Source: CAVZMI01 sp050011775 | GTDB taxonomy: Bacteria > Bacteroidota > Ignavibacteria > UBA10030 > CAVZMI01 | Length of the DNA: 64,000 nt | Direction: 5' to 3' | Assembly: GCA_050011775.1 (NCBI GenBank) | Contig: JBEKIL010000012.1 | Span: 1-64,000 of the forward strand | Shown here: positions 9,123-18,118 of the stretch, in pieces | Numbering within the stretch: the stretch's first letter is position 1 | Layout of the letters: the number at the start of each line of letters is the position of its first letter | Program-made: the position numbers and the translations under genes | The notes under the pieces: generated by a model | The model's input: the letters and a program-made list of their open reading frames with translations, nothing else | Database searches by the model: none | What the model was told of the DNA's origin: nothing

Positions 9123-10871
9123 ATGGCTGATGAAAAACCCGAGACCTTGTCGAAACCGGCAGAACACGACGAACGAGGTTACTCGGAAGCAGAATTCAAA
9201 GAACTCGAAAAACTGTATGAAAGTACATTAGGGAAAATTAACGAAGGAGAAATCGTCCGGGGACGTGTAGCCTATATCGGCGACAACGAGGTCTCGATCG
9301 ATATCGGATTTAAATCGGAAGGAACGGTTCCCATCCAGGAATTTCCTAATATCGACGAATTGAAAATCGGTGATGAGGTTGAAGTATTTCTCGAAAGCGT
9401 CGAAGACAAAGATGGCAAGATGATCCTTTCCCGCAAACGTGCAGACTTCATGCGCGTGTGGGAACGCATTACCAAATCCTTTGATACAGGCGAAGTATTG
9501 AAAGGTAGGTGTGTACGGAGAATCAAAGGGGGTATAGTCGTAGATTTAATGGGCATCGATGCGTTTTTGCCCGGTTCTCAGATCGATATCCGCCCCGTTC
9601 GTGATTTCGATGCATTTCTCGGCCGCGAGCTCGATTTCAAAGTTGTGAAAATTAATCATCCATCCGAAAATGTTGTTGTCAGCCATAAAGTGCTTGTTGA
9701 AGAAGAAATGGCCGATCAACGCAAGGCCATTCTGAACAGTCTTGAAAAGGGACAGATTCTGGAAGGAAATGTCAAGGCGATCGCCGACTTCGGTGTATTT
9801 GTCGATCTCGGAGGTGTAGATGGCCTTGTTCATATTACCGATCTATCCTGGGGGCGCGTCAGTCATCCATCGGAAGTCGTGAAACTAGATCAGACCGTGA
9901 ACGTCGTTGTTCTCGATTTCGACCAGGAAAAGAAACGGATTTCCCTGGGTATGAAGCAGCTCCAGCCGCATCCGTGGGAGAAGATCCACGAGAAATATCA
10001 GGTCAACCTGAAAGTCACCGGCAAGGTGGTTTCTCTGGCTGATTACGGTGCATTCATCGAGATCGAAAAGGGAATAGAGGGACTCATTCATATTTCGGAG
10101 ATGAGCTGGACACAGCACATCAAGCATCCCTCACAGATGGTTTCCATGGGGCAAATGATCGATGCGGTTATTTTAAGTATCGACAAGGAAGCAAAGAAAA
10201 TATCGCTCGGCATGAAGCAGCTCGAGCCGGATCCCTGGTTAACCCTTCTCTCCAAATACCCGGTTGGTTCAAGACATATCGGTGTTGTGCGGAATTTGAC
10301 AACTTTCGGGGTGTTTGTTGAACTTGAAGAGGGCGTCGACGGACTTGTTCATATTTCGGATCTTTCATGGACGAAGAAAATACGACATCCCGGTGAAGTG
10401 GTGAAAAAAGGAGACAAGATCGACGTAGTCATTCTCGGTATCGATGTCGACCAGCGTCGTATTTCGCTTGGTCATAAGCAGGTCTCCGATAATCCATGGG
10501 ATAGTTTTGCCGAGACGTACCGGATTGGCACCGATGTGGAAGGAAAGATCGTCAGAATCATTGAAAAGGGTCTCATTGTTGAGATGCCGCTCGGTGTCGA
10601 CGGGTTTGTACCGGTATCGCAGCTTTCACAAACGCCGATGAAGAATATTGCCGACTCGTTCAATGTCGGTGATTCTCTTCCTCTCCGGGTGATCGAATTC
10701 GATAAAGAGAGCAAAAAAATAGTTCTTTCCGTTCTTGAATATATGCGCGGGAAAGATCAAAACACACTCAATGAATATGTGGAAAAGCACAAGCTGACTC
10801 CTATGACGTTGAAAGATGTTGCTGTTGGTGCCGAGAAAATCGATATAAGTGAAATTCCAAGCACCAACTAG
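9123..10871 (+). CDS. rpsA: 30S ribosomal protein S1
   Basis: 582 aa from the ATG at 9123, which follows a strong 'ggagg' at 9112-9116; an upstream in-frame ATG at 9093 lacks one. Six S1/OB-fold RNA-binding domains begin near residues 41, 122, 209, 295, 381 and 468. Domains 3 to 5 carry the 'GVDGLVHISDLSW' type motif; domains 1 and 2 are the diverged ribosome-anchoring pair. S1 recruits mRNA to the small subunit. The 130-base leader contains a TATAAT-like box at 9032-9037, so rpsA may have its own promoter besides read-through from cmk-ispH. Confidence 0.95.
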   Translation: MADEKPETLSKPAEHDERGYSEAEFKELEKLYESTLGKINEGEIVRGRVAYIGDNEVSIDIGFKSEGTVPIQEFPNIDELKIGDEVEVFLESVEDKDGKMILSRKRADFMRVWERITKSFDTGEVLKGRCVRRIKGGIVVDLMGIDAFLPGSQIDIRPVRDFDAFLGRELDFKVVKINHPSENVVVSHKVLVEEEMADQRKAILNSLEKGQILEGNVKAIADFGVFVDLGGVDGLVHITDLSWGRVSHPSEVVKLDQTVNVVVLDFDQEKKRISLGMKQLQPHPWEKIHEKYQVNLKVTGKVVSLADYGAFIEIEKGIEGLIHISEMSWTQHIKHPSQMVSMGQMIDAVILSIDKEAKKISLGMKQLEPDPWLTLLSKYPVGSRHIGVVRNLTTFGVFVELEEGVDGLVHISDLSWTKKIRHPGEVVKKGDKIDVVILGIDVDQRRISLGHKQVSDNPWDSFAETYRIGTDVEGKIVRIIEKGLIVEMPLGVDGFVPVSQLSQTPMKNIADSFNVGDSLPLRVIEFDKESKKIVLSVLEYMRGKDQNTLNEYVEKHKLTPMTLKDVAVGAEKIDISEIPSTN

Positions 10872-10988
10872 TGTCTCGATTCAAAAATAACTTGAATAAG
10901 TCGGAGCGCCATATAATGCTATTCCATCCGATTTCCGTCAGTTATAATCTTATGAGTTCTTCAAGTTATTTTTGGTACTCGACTCTAG
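10868..10988. repeat. 121-bp element with 29-bp imperfect terminal inverted repeats
   Basis: The left arm begins in the rpsA stop codon (ctag at 10868) and the right arm ends in ctag at 10988. Comparing the left arm with the reverse complement of the right gives 23 of 29 matching positions, including an unbroken 15-base block 'caaaaataacttgaa'. The 63-bp centre has no reading frame. It could be a small MITE-like element or a long mRNA hairpin. The rest of the gap to 11078 shows only a second copy of 'gtcggagcg' and the terminator listed separately. Confidence 0.5.
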
Positions 10989-11078
10989 TGCCACTCCAAC
11001 GTACATAATGATATCGTATTATTTTGGAATGATAGTCGGAGCGGTACTGGAAAAAGAACGAAGCCAATTGTATTGATG

Positions 11079-11119
11079 AAGGAGTTGGTTCTCAATCAGA
11101 GAGGGTCAACTCCTTTTTG
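11079..11119 (+). terminator. Rho-independent terminator upstream of mtaB
   Basis: The stem AAGGAGTTG/CAACTCCTT is followed by TTTTTG, with an inner TTCTC/GAGAG helix that extends the hairpin. It ends the cmk-ispH-rpsA transcription unit about 30 bases before mtaB. Confidence 0.8.
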
Positions 11120-11148
11120 TTCTGTGAAAAAAGACTGGGATTCCAGAG

Positions 11149-12456
11149 GTGAAGAAACGAGTCGCACTGCATACACTGGGATGTAAACTCAATTATGCAG
11201 AGACATCAATGCTTGCTGAACAGTTTGTCGGGCGGGGATTTGATCTGGTCGATTCACATCGTCCCGCCGATGTTTATGTATTGAACAGCTGTTCTGTCAC
11301 CGAACGGGCGAATCGCGAATGCCGTCAGATTATCCGCCGCATGCACAGGCAGTCTCCTGATGCGACTATCGTCGTGGTCGGATGCTATGCACAGCTGGAA
11401 CCGCAGTACATCGCATCGATCGAAGGAGTCGATCTAATACTCGGGACGAAAGAAAAGTTTTCGGCTGTTGATTTTCTCGGCGAAGTTAAGAAACCCTCGA
11501 TGCCCCGGATTCACGTTGGCTGTATAGATGATGCAAATGAATTTGGACCTGCGTATTCAACGTCTCGTGGAGACCGTACACGCGCTTTTCTGAAAATACA
11601 GGATGGGTGTGACTATATATGCAGCTATTGTACAATCCCGATGGCCCGGGGTGAAAGCAGAAGCCAGGATATCCCGACGACTGTTTTACAGGCGGAGAAA
11701 CTGGTGCAGCAAGGATTTCGTGAAATTGTGCTGACGGGTGTGAATGTCGGAGATTACGGACGGCCGGTACAGACATCGCTGTTATCTCTTCTCGAAAAAC
11801 TTGAAACGGTGAAGGGACTCGAACGGATTAGGATCAGCTCAATCGAACCGAACTTGTTTGATGATAATCTCCTGCAGTATATCAAACAATCGTCCAAGAT
11901 CTGCCATCATTTTCATATTCCCCTGCAGAGCGGTCATGATAAAATCCTGAAAGCAATGCGACGGAGATATCTTACAGATGATTTTGTGAGACTTATAGGT
12001 TCGATTCACACACTTTTTCCGGATGCGGGTATAGGCGTTGATGTGATAGTCGGCTTTCCCGGAGAATCCGATGAACATTTTGAAGCTACTCATTCATTGC
12101 TGGCCGGACTTCCGGTGTCGTATCTTCATGTGTTCAGTTATTCGGAACGTCCGAATACCGGTGCAGCAGCATTGATGGGTAAAGTCAGCCCGGCAGTATG
12201 TACGCGGCGGAGCAACTCACTCCGCACTCTCTCGATGAAGAAAAAACAAGAATTTTATACTGCACGTATCGGTCAGTGCGTTCGGGTGCTTGTTGAAGAA
12301 ACAGCACACGACGGAGTAATGGAGGGGTTTACAGATAATTATATAAAAGTCCGTATTCCTGCAAATCCTTTGTATGGGAATCATATACTACCGGTGCGGT
12401 TATTATCGTATGATCATACAAAGGGGATATGTTTGGGTGAAGTTGATGTACTGTAA
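11149..12456 (+). CDS. mtaB: tRNA t6A37 methylthiotransferase MtaB
   Basis: 435 aa from a GTG just after 'ccagag'. Member of the MiaB/RimO radical-SAM methylthiotransferases; the MtaB (YqeV) subgroup converts t6A37 to ms2t6A37 in tRNAs reading ANN codons. N-terminal domain cysteines C12 ('TLGCKLN'), C48 ('NSCSVT') and C79 ('GCYAQ') hold one [4Fe-4S] cluster. The radical SAM triad is C154-C158-C161 in 'GCDYICSYC'. A C-terminal TRAM-like RNA-binding segment follows from ~365. The MtaB assignment rests on 'TLGCKLNYAETS' and overall length rather than on a tree. Confidence 0.88.
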   Translation: MKKRVALHTLGCKLNYAETSMLAEQFVGRGFDLVDSHRPADVYVLNSCSVTERANRECRQIIRRMHRQSPDATIVVVGCYAQLEPQYIASIEGVDLILGTKEKFSAVDFLGEVKKPSMPRIHVGCIDDANEFGPAYSTSRGDRTRAFLKIQDGCDYICSYCTIPMARGESRSQDIPTTVLQAEKLVQQGFREIVLTGVNVGDYGRPVQTSLLSLLEKLETVKGLERIRISSIEPNLFDDNLLQYIKQSSKICHHFHIPLQSGHDKILKAMRRRYLTDDFVRLIGSIHTLFPDAGIGVDVIVGFPGESDEHFEATHSLLAGLPVSYLHVFSYSERPNTGAAALMGKVSPAVCTRRSNSLRTLSMKKKQEFYTARIGQCVRVLVEETAHDGVMEGFTDNYIKVRIPANPLYGNHILPVRLLSYDHTKGICLGEVDVL

Positions 12457-12527
12457 CGAAGGGAATCTTCCGGGCGTCTTCTGAAAGGACCGACATATAT
12501 CAAAAATCATTTAAAAACGAAGGCATA

Positions 12528-13295
12528 ATGAATAAATTGTTTTTTTTGGCATTTATAGGATCGATCATCTTTGCGGAAGGTATCTGTGCGCAGTCAGCAA
12601 ATCGACAGGATATTCACCAGCAACTACTGGGGATGTCGATGCAAGAAAAATTGCATGACTCAGGTTACAACCCGGCATTCACAGAAATCGATGGGAGTCA
12701 AAGAAAATCGGTGTTTCTTGCTGTACTCTATTCGATGATTATTCCGGGGGCAGGTGAGTACTATGCCGAGAAATATTCTAGGGGGAAATATTTTACAATT
12801 GCAGAAGCGGGATTATGGCTTACGTATGCAGGTTGTCAGATTTACGGAAGACACGTCCAGAACGATGCCCGCCTCTATGCCGCACTGAATGCCGGTGTTC
12901 AGAGTGAAGGGAAGGATGATGACTACTTTGTTAATATTGGAAATTTCGATAATATTTATCAGTATAATGAGAAGAAATTGCAGGACAGAAGACTTGACCT
13001 TCTCTATGATCCTTCGGCGGGGTACGCCTGGGAGTGGAAAAGCGCCGTCGAACGGCAGCGCTATCGCGATCTTCGAATATCATCGGGAAATATTCTCTAT
13101 AATTCACGATTTATTGTCGCGGCAGTCATCGCAAATCATATTGTTAGTGCAATCAGCGCCGGGAAAGCAGCCTCTGACTATAACAAGGCACTTGAAGGGA
13201 CATCAGGGAACTGGCACTGGCGCCTGTGTCCTCAGATTGTGATGACCTCGGGTATCCCTGACGGCTTTTCTGTGGGAATCGAAACCCACTTTTAG
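12528..13295 (+). CDS. DUF5683-like membrane/exported protein
   Basis: 255 aa with an N-terminal signal (cleavage near 'GICAQS'). The core 'AVLYSMIIPGAGEYYAEKY' followed by a hydrophobic helix around residues 88-105 matches the pattern of DUF5683 proteins of Bacteroidota and relatives, which have a 'PG.GQ.Y' motif. A second hydrophobic stretch (about 190-208, 'FIVAAVIANHIVSAISAG') may span the inner membrane. No enzymatic motif. It has 'cgaagg' upstream of the ATG, and a terminator ends the transcript just after its stop codon. Confidence 0.6.
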   Translation: MNKLFFLAFIGSIIFAEGICAQSANRQDIHQQLLGMSMQEKLHDSGYNPAFTEIDGSQRKSVFLAVLYSMIIPGAGEYYAEKYSRGKYFTIAEAGLWLTYAGCQIYGRHVQNDARLYAALNAGVQSEGKDDDYFVNIGNFDNIYQYNEKKLQDRRLDLLYDPSAGYAWEWKSAVERQRYRDLRISSGNILYNSRFIVAAVIANHIVSAISAGKAASDYNKALEGTSGNWHWRLCPQIVMTSGIPDGFSVGIETHF

Positions 13296-13314
13296 GAATG
13301 GCAGCGTCTCAAGG

Positions 13315-13340
13315 GCCCCGATTCCTTCGGGGCTTTTTCT
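13315..13340 (+). terminator. Rho-independent terminator after the DUF5683-like gene
   Basis: A GCCCCGA/TCGGGGC 7-bp stem with a TTCCT loop followed by TTTTT. It lies only about 16 bases before the truA start. Confidence 0.9.
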
Positions 13341-13355
13341 TCTACGGCTATTACA

Positions 13356-14084
13356 TTGAAAACTCTAAAACTGACTATTGAATACGACGGAACGGATTTC
13401 GTCGGCTGGCAAATCCAGGAGAACGGACGAAGCGTCCAGGCTGAAATTGAGCATGCGCTCGATCAAATTCTCCAGGAACGGCATTCGGTTGTCGGGTCAG
13501 GGAGAACTGACGCCGGTGTTCATGCCCGCGGTCAGGTCGCGCACTGTCGTGTGACGGCGTCAGTCGACGTAGACAGTCTCTGTCATTCCCTCAATAGCGT
13601 GTTGCCTGACGATGTGGCGATTGTTACTATCGAAGAAGTTCCTGAAACCTTTAATGCGCGGTATTCGGTAGTCGACCGACGATATAAATATTTTATCTCT
13701 ACACAGCGAAGTCCACTTCAACGTCGATACGAATGGTGGATTAAATATAAATTGGATATCGACCGAATGAACCGATGTGCAGAAGTCATTCAAGGTGAGC
13801 ACGATTTTGCCTCTTTCTGCAAGACGAAGTCCGAAGTCAATAATCACACTTGTACCGTGTATTATGCCGTATGGATCGCCGAGGAGCATCGCTTTATCTT
13901 CGATATTACTGCTGACCGATTTCTCCATGGTATGGTAAGAACGTTGGTGGGTACCATGGTAGACGTCGGACGTGGATTCATCTCCGTCGAAGACTTTCTT
14001 TATATCCTTGATGAGCACGATCGACGGGCTGCACGTATGGCAGCACCACCCGAGGGGTTATTTCTCTGGGAAGTAAGGTATTGA
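13356..14084 (+). CDS. truA: tRNA pseudouridine(38-40) synthase
   Basis: 242 aa. Isomerises uridines 38-40 in the anticodon arm of many tRNAs. 'IEYDGTDFVGWQIQ' (~8-21) and the catalytic-Asp motif 'GSGRTDAGVHA' (~47-57) are present, and the C-terminal 'FLHGMVRTLVGTMVDVGRG' motif is intact. The start codon is TTG with no Shine-Dalgarno sequence and lies directly after a terminator, so transcription must begin in a very small gap or come by read-through. Confidence 0.94.
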   Translation: MKTLKLTIEYDGTDFVGWQIQENGRSVQAEIEHALDQILQERHSVVGSGRTDAGVHARGQVAHCRVTASVDVDSLCHSLNSVLPDDVAIVTIEEVPETFNARYSVVDRRYKYFISTQRSPLQRRYEWWIKYKLDIDRMNRCAEVIQGEHDFASFCKTKSEVNNHTCTVYYAVWIAEEHRFIFDITADRFLHGMVRTLVGTMVDVGRGFISVEDFLYILDEHDRRAARMAAPPEGLFLWEVRY

Positions 14085-14151
14085 CACACTCGTTGATTCT
14101 CTCTCCGGATTAATGTACATTTCAATAAAACGTACCAACAGGGAATAAAAG

Positions 14152-15162
14152 ATGATCTCACAAGCAATGACTCTTCTTGCTCAGGGGAAAAATCTGCAGC
14201 AGGAAATCGCTTATCGTGCGATGATTCAGATCCTTTCCGGTGAAGCAACACCTGTGCAGATCGCCAGTTTTCTCACGGCTCTGCGAGTGAAGGGGGAAAG
14301 TGTGGAGGAGATCACAGCCTGTGCAAAGGTAATGCGCGAAAAAGTTACGCGTATCCAGTCGAAACATCCCGTTATTCTTGACACATGTGGGACAGGTGGA
14401 GATGGCGGCAATACATTTAATATTTCCACCGCGGCGGCAATTGTTGCCGCAGGAGCCGGGGCAGTCGTAGCAAAACACGGGAACAGGGCAATCTCAAGTA
14501 AGTGCGGAAGCTCCGATGTCCTGAAAGCCCTTGGAGTTAATGTCGATCAAACCACTCCCGAAAAAATGCAACGCTGCCTGGATGAGATCGGCATTGCGTT
14601 TCTATTTGCACCCCTCCTGCACGGTGCAATGAAATATGCGGCTCCCATCAGACGCGAACTGGGGTTCCGGACGATATTTAATATCCTCGGACCGCTCACA
14701 AATCCGGCCGGAGCGACACGACAGCTTATCGGTGTGTACGAAGCATCATTAATACGACCGATTGCGGATGTTTTACTCAATCTCGGGGTCGAACATGCAT
14801 TGGTTGTTCACGGCGCAGGCGGTTTTGATGAAATATCGACGCTCGGAGCCACGAAAGTCAATGAAATCAAGGATGGAAAAATACTCAGTTATGAAATCAA
14901 TCCGGAGGAATTCGGTTTCGAAGTTCCAAGGCTTCACGATCTCCTTGGCGGTGATGCCGAGCAGAATGCGCATATTCTTCTTAAGATTTTTCAAGGAGAA
15001 CGGGGACCCTGTCGGGATATCACCGTCCTGAACTCCGGTGCCGCATTGATGGTCACGGGACTGGCATCAACCATAAAAGAGGGTATTCAACGTGCGCAAT
15101 CGGCAATTGATGATGGAAGCGCATTGAAGAAACTTGATCAACTCCGTGAACATGCAAAATAA
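14152..15162 (+). CDS. trpD: Anthranilate phosphoribosyltransferase
   Basis: 336 aa, full length. Second step of tryptophan synthesis: anthranilate plus PRPP gives phosphoribosyl-anthranilate. PRPP/Mg motif 'DTCGTGGDGGNTFNIST' at ~77-93, 'AKHGNRAISSKCGSSDVL' at ~107-124, and 'RRELGFRTIFNILGPLTNP' at ~166-184. The next tryptophan gene (trpC) comes only after an unrelated membrane-protein gene. Confidence 0.95.
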   Translation: MISQAMTLLAQGKNLQQEIAYRAMIQILSGEATPVQIASFLTALRVKGESVEEITACAKVMREKVTRIQSKHPVILDTCGTGGDGGNTFNISTAAAIVAAGAGAVVAKHGNRAISSKCGSSDVLKALGVNVDQTTPEKMQRCLDEIGIAFLFAPLLHGAMKYAAPIRRELGFRTIFNILGPLTNPAGATRQLIGVYEASLIRPIADVLLNLGVEHALVVHGAGGFDEISTLGATKVNEIKDGKILSYEINPEEFGFEVPRLHDLLGGDAEQNAHILLKIFQGERGPCRDITVLNSGAALMVTGLASTIKEGIQRAQSAIDDGSALKKLDQLREHAK

Positions 15163-15290
15163 ATGTATCGTGGAAGGTCTATATCAAAGTGCGTATATTT
15201 AATCGATGGGATAAAGCGAGCGGAGTGCAATGAAGAGGGTATCAGCAGGAAGGGGAAAATTGGACAAAACATTGTTGGTTAACTTACACT

Positions 15291-16637
15291 ATGAATGACG
15301 TCTGGCTTGATATTCTCTTAATATTTTTCCTTATCATGCTCAACGGATTCTTTGCCGGCAGTGAAATCGCCGTCGTTGCGACACGAAAAAGCAGAATAAA
15401 AGAATTGATTGAGAAGGGAATTCACCAGGCAAAGAGGGTGGAGAAGCTTCAATCATCTCCCGATACGTTTATTGCGACGACGCAAATTGGAATGACGGTT
15501 GTGGGATCTCTTGCCTCGGCGCTGGCCGGCGTCACGGCGGTTGAATACCTGAAACCCCTGATTGCTACAATTCCCATGTTCGCCGGTTCGGCCGAAACAA
15601 TCTCACTGGTCATCGTTGTTCTGGTTTTATCGTTCTTGATGCTAGTATTTGGTGAACTCGTACCAAAGTCAATCGGACTCCGATACTCGGACCGTGTTGC
15701 ACTAATCATAGCACCGCCGATCGTATTGTTGTCCAAATTATTTCATTTCCTCATAAGGTCGCTGACATTTACAAGCAATCTTATTCTGAAACCTCTTCAC
15801 GATAAGACAAGCTTTTCGGAATCGAGAATCTCCGAAGAGGAATTCAAACTTATCCTCGATGAAGGAAGAAGAACAGGAATTTTTGATAAAACAGAACACG
15901 AACTTATTTCCAGCATATTTGAGTTTACGGATACAATTGCAAAAGAGGTCATGGTTCCGCGTCCAGACGTTGTAGCAGTTGATGTAGATACCAAGCGAGA
16001 AGATCTAATTCATATCGTGACGGAGCAGGGATATTCAAGATTACCGGTTTACAGGAATTCTCTTGACAATATTATCGGTGTGATTTATACGAAAGATCTA
16101 TTGACACTTCTCGAACACAGAGATCTGATCATATTGCACGATATAATTCGGCCGGTTCTGTTCGTTCCATCGACGAAAAAAATCAGCCATCTTCTTCGCG
16201 AGCTGCAGTCGAAGAAGCTCCACATGGCCATCGTAGTCGATGAGTTTGGGACAATCGACGGTATTATTACGATGGAGGATATTCTTGAGGAAATCGTCGG
16301 AGAAATTCATGATGAATACGATGAAGAAGTGAAAGAAATCGAGGCTTCGGCCGACGGCTCTGTCGTGGTCGACGCACGAATAAGTATTGACGATTTCAAT
16401 AAACGATTCGGTATCGAGATACCCGAGGATGCGGAATATGAATCGATCAGCGGATTCCTGCTGAAAATATCCGGTAAGATTCCGGAAGTGAACGATGAAG
16501 TGCGATATGGTGGAATTTCGTTCATCATCACAAAGAAAAGTCAACGGCGAATATGGCAAATCAAGGTAAAGGGAATTGCAGAATATCAGGCCAGGAAAAA
16601 AGCTGAAACGGCTTCCCCGGAAGTACAACCCTCATGA
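15291..16637 (+). CDS. DUF21/CNNM-CBS-CorC domain membrane protein (TlyC/HlyC family)
   Basis: 448 aa. The N-terminal DUF21 (CNNM) transmembrane domain covers residues ~1-180 with about four hydrophobic segments and the 'LIMLNGFFAGSEIAVV' motif. A CBS pair follows around 210-335 ('VMVPRPDVVAVDVD', 'LPVYRNSLDNIIGVIYTKDL', 'FGTIDGIITMEDILEEIVGE'), then a CorC_HlyC C-terminal domain (~350-430). Relatives are linked to Mg2+/Co2+ efflux; the older 'hemolysin' label is not informative. The ATG has no obvious Shine-Dalgarno. It sits between trpD and trpC on the same strand without an evident metabolic link. Confidence 0.85.
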   Translation: MNDVWLDILLIFFLIMLNGFFAGSEIAVVATRKSRIKELIEKGIHQAKRVEKLQSSPDTFIATTQIGMTVVGSLASALAGVTAVEYLKPLIATIPMFAGSAETISLVIVVLVLSFLMLVFGELVPKSIGLRYSDRVALIIAPPIVLLSKLFHFLIRSLTFTSNLILKPLHDKTSFSESRISEEEFKLILDEGRRTGIFDKTEHELISSIFEFTDTIAKEVMVPRPDVVAVDVDTKREDLIHIVTEQGYSRLPVYRNSLDNIIGVIYTKDLLTLLEHRDLIILHDIIRPVLFVPSTKKISHLLRELQSKKLHMAIVVDEFGTIDGIITMEDILEEIVGEIHDEYDEEVKEIEASADGSVVVDARISIDDFNKRFGIEIPEDAEYESISGFLLKISGKIPEVNDEVRYGGISFIITKKSQRRIWQIKVKGIAEYQARKKAETASPEVQPS

Positions 16638-16689
16638 TCGTTTCGAGTGCAGAGTTCACATCGGCGATGAATAGTGCGTACGAGAATGA

Positions 16690-17469
16690 ATGACAACATT
16701 TTTAGAAAATATCGTAGCAAATAAAAAAGTCGAGATCGAGCATAGTAAAGCACAAATTTCTCTAGAGCAGATCAGGCTTAGAGCGGAAAAGAGCGAGCGG
16801 CCGCGAGATTTCCGTGGGGCTTTGCTTAAAAATGATATTGCCTGCATTGCAGAAATTAAAAAAGCGTCCCCGTCGCGCGGCGTTCTGATAAATGATTTTC
16901 ATCCTCAAACAATCGCCTTTGACTATACAACCGGAGGGGCATCGGCAATATCGGTCCTGACCGAACGACAATATTTCCAGGGATATTCGGAAGCTATCCG
17001 AGAAGTAAAAAATGCGAGTATACTTCCGGTTCTCAGAAAAGATTTTGTCATAGATGAATACCAGATCTTTGAATCGCGTGCTCTTGGGGCAGATGCAATA
17101 CTGCTGATTGTCAATATCCTTGATTCAGCGTCGATTGGACAATTCCTTCGACAGGCCAATGATCTTGAGATGCAATGTCTTGTCGAGGTTCACACGAAAA
17201 ATGAAATCAGTAGGGCTGTCGATGCAGGTGCAGAGATCATCGGAATTAACAATCGCGATCTTCACTCATTTAATGTGAATCTCGATACCTCTTTCCGGTT
17301 GCGTGAAAGTGTGCCGGACGGACGGATATGCGTAAGTGAGAGTGGGATTCAAAACCATGAACAGGTGCTTCAGTTATTTCAAGCAGGATTTCAGGCGATT
17401 CTCGTCGGTGAACAACTGATGACTGCATCTGACCGGACCGCGGCATTGCGTTCTTTACTTCGAGGTTGA
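16690..17469 (+). CDS. trpC: Indole-3-glycerol-phosphate synthase
   Basis: 259 aa (beta/alpha)8 barrel. Closes CdRP to indole-3-glycerol phosphate. Conserved 'CIAEIKKASPSRG' (~52-64), 'SVLTE' (~91), 'LRKDFVIDEYQ' (~113), 'LVEVHT' (~160), 'GINNRDL' (~182) and 'SESGI' (~211) are all present. The stop codon is one base before the GTG of trpF. Confidence 0.95.
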   Translation: MTTFLENIVANKKVEIEHSKAQISLEQIRLRAEKSERPRDFRGALLKNDIACIAEIKKASPSRGVLINDFHPQTIAFDYTTGGASAISVLTERQYFQGYSEAIREVKNASILPVLRKDFVIDEYQIFESRALGADAILLIVNILDSASIGQFLRQANDLEMQCLVEVHTKNEISRAVDAGAEIIGINNRDLHSFNVNLDTSFRLRESVPDGRICVSESGIQNHEQVLQLFQAGFQAILVGEQLMTASDRTAALRSLLRG

Positions 17470-17470
17470 A

Positions 17471-18118
17471 GTGGAATCGATCTATGTAAAAATATGTGGA
17501 ATTACGAATCTTGACGATGCACTCGATGCCATAAAATACGGCGCGGATGCCGTAGGATTCATCTTCCATAAAGAGAGCCCTCGATATATATCGCCGGAAG
17601 ATGCGTCATTGATAGTGCAGAAACTTCCAAAACATATCACAAAAATTGGAGTTTTTGTTGATTCTTCACGAAGAGAGATAGAGGCGGTTCTCAGAACTTC
17701 AAGTCTGAGTGCAATTCAATTGCATGGAGATCAACATCCTGAGGATTGCACGGGATATGATGTGGCAGTCATTAAAGCGTTTCATGTAGGCGAAAACTTT
17801 GATTTAACCCAGTTAGGATTGTTCGAAGTTCAGGCAATTCTTCTTGACACACTGCGACCCGGAAAACCTGGGGGTACCGGAGAGACATTCGATTGGAATG
17901 TTGCTGTCCAGGCAAAACAGTATGGGAAATTACTGCTCTCAGGTGGACTAACGGCGAAGAATATCGAAGATGCAATAAGGTTCGTCAGGCCTTACGGAGT
18001 CGATGTAAGCTCGGGTGTCGAGAAATCGCCAGGGAAAAAAGACCCGGTAAAAGTCCGAGAATTCATTATCAAAGCAAAAACAACGACCTTTTATGATGAA
18101 TCAGATCAAGATTTCTGA
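17471..18118 (+). CDS. trpF: Phosphoribosylanthranilate isomerase
   Basis: 215 aa, GTG start. Converts PRA to CdRP. 'VKICGIT' holds the catalytic cysteine and 'LDTLRPGKPGGTGETFDW' the catalytic aspartate; 'LSGGLTAKNIEDAI' binds phosphate. Its 3' end overlaps trpB by 26 bases, so translation is probably coupled. Confidence 0.94.
   Translation: MESIYVKICGITNLDDALDAIKYGADAVGFIFHKESPRYISPEDASLIVQKLPKHITKIGVFVDSSRREIEAVLRTSSLSAIQLHGDQHPEDCTGYDVAVIKAFHVGENFDLTQLGLFEVQAILLDTLRPGKPGGTGETFDWNVAVQAKQYGKLLLSGGLTAKNIEDAIRFVRPYGVDVSSGVEKSPGKKDPVKVREFIIKAKTTTFYDESDQDF

Noticed and set aside
10872..11148. tmRNA, RNase P or SRP RNA in the rpsA-mtaB gap
   Set aside because: No conserved core motifs of these RNAs were found; the hairpins are explained by the inverted-repeat element and a terminator.
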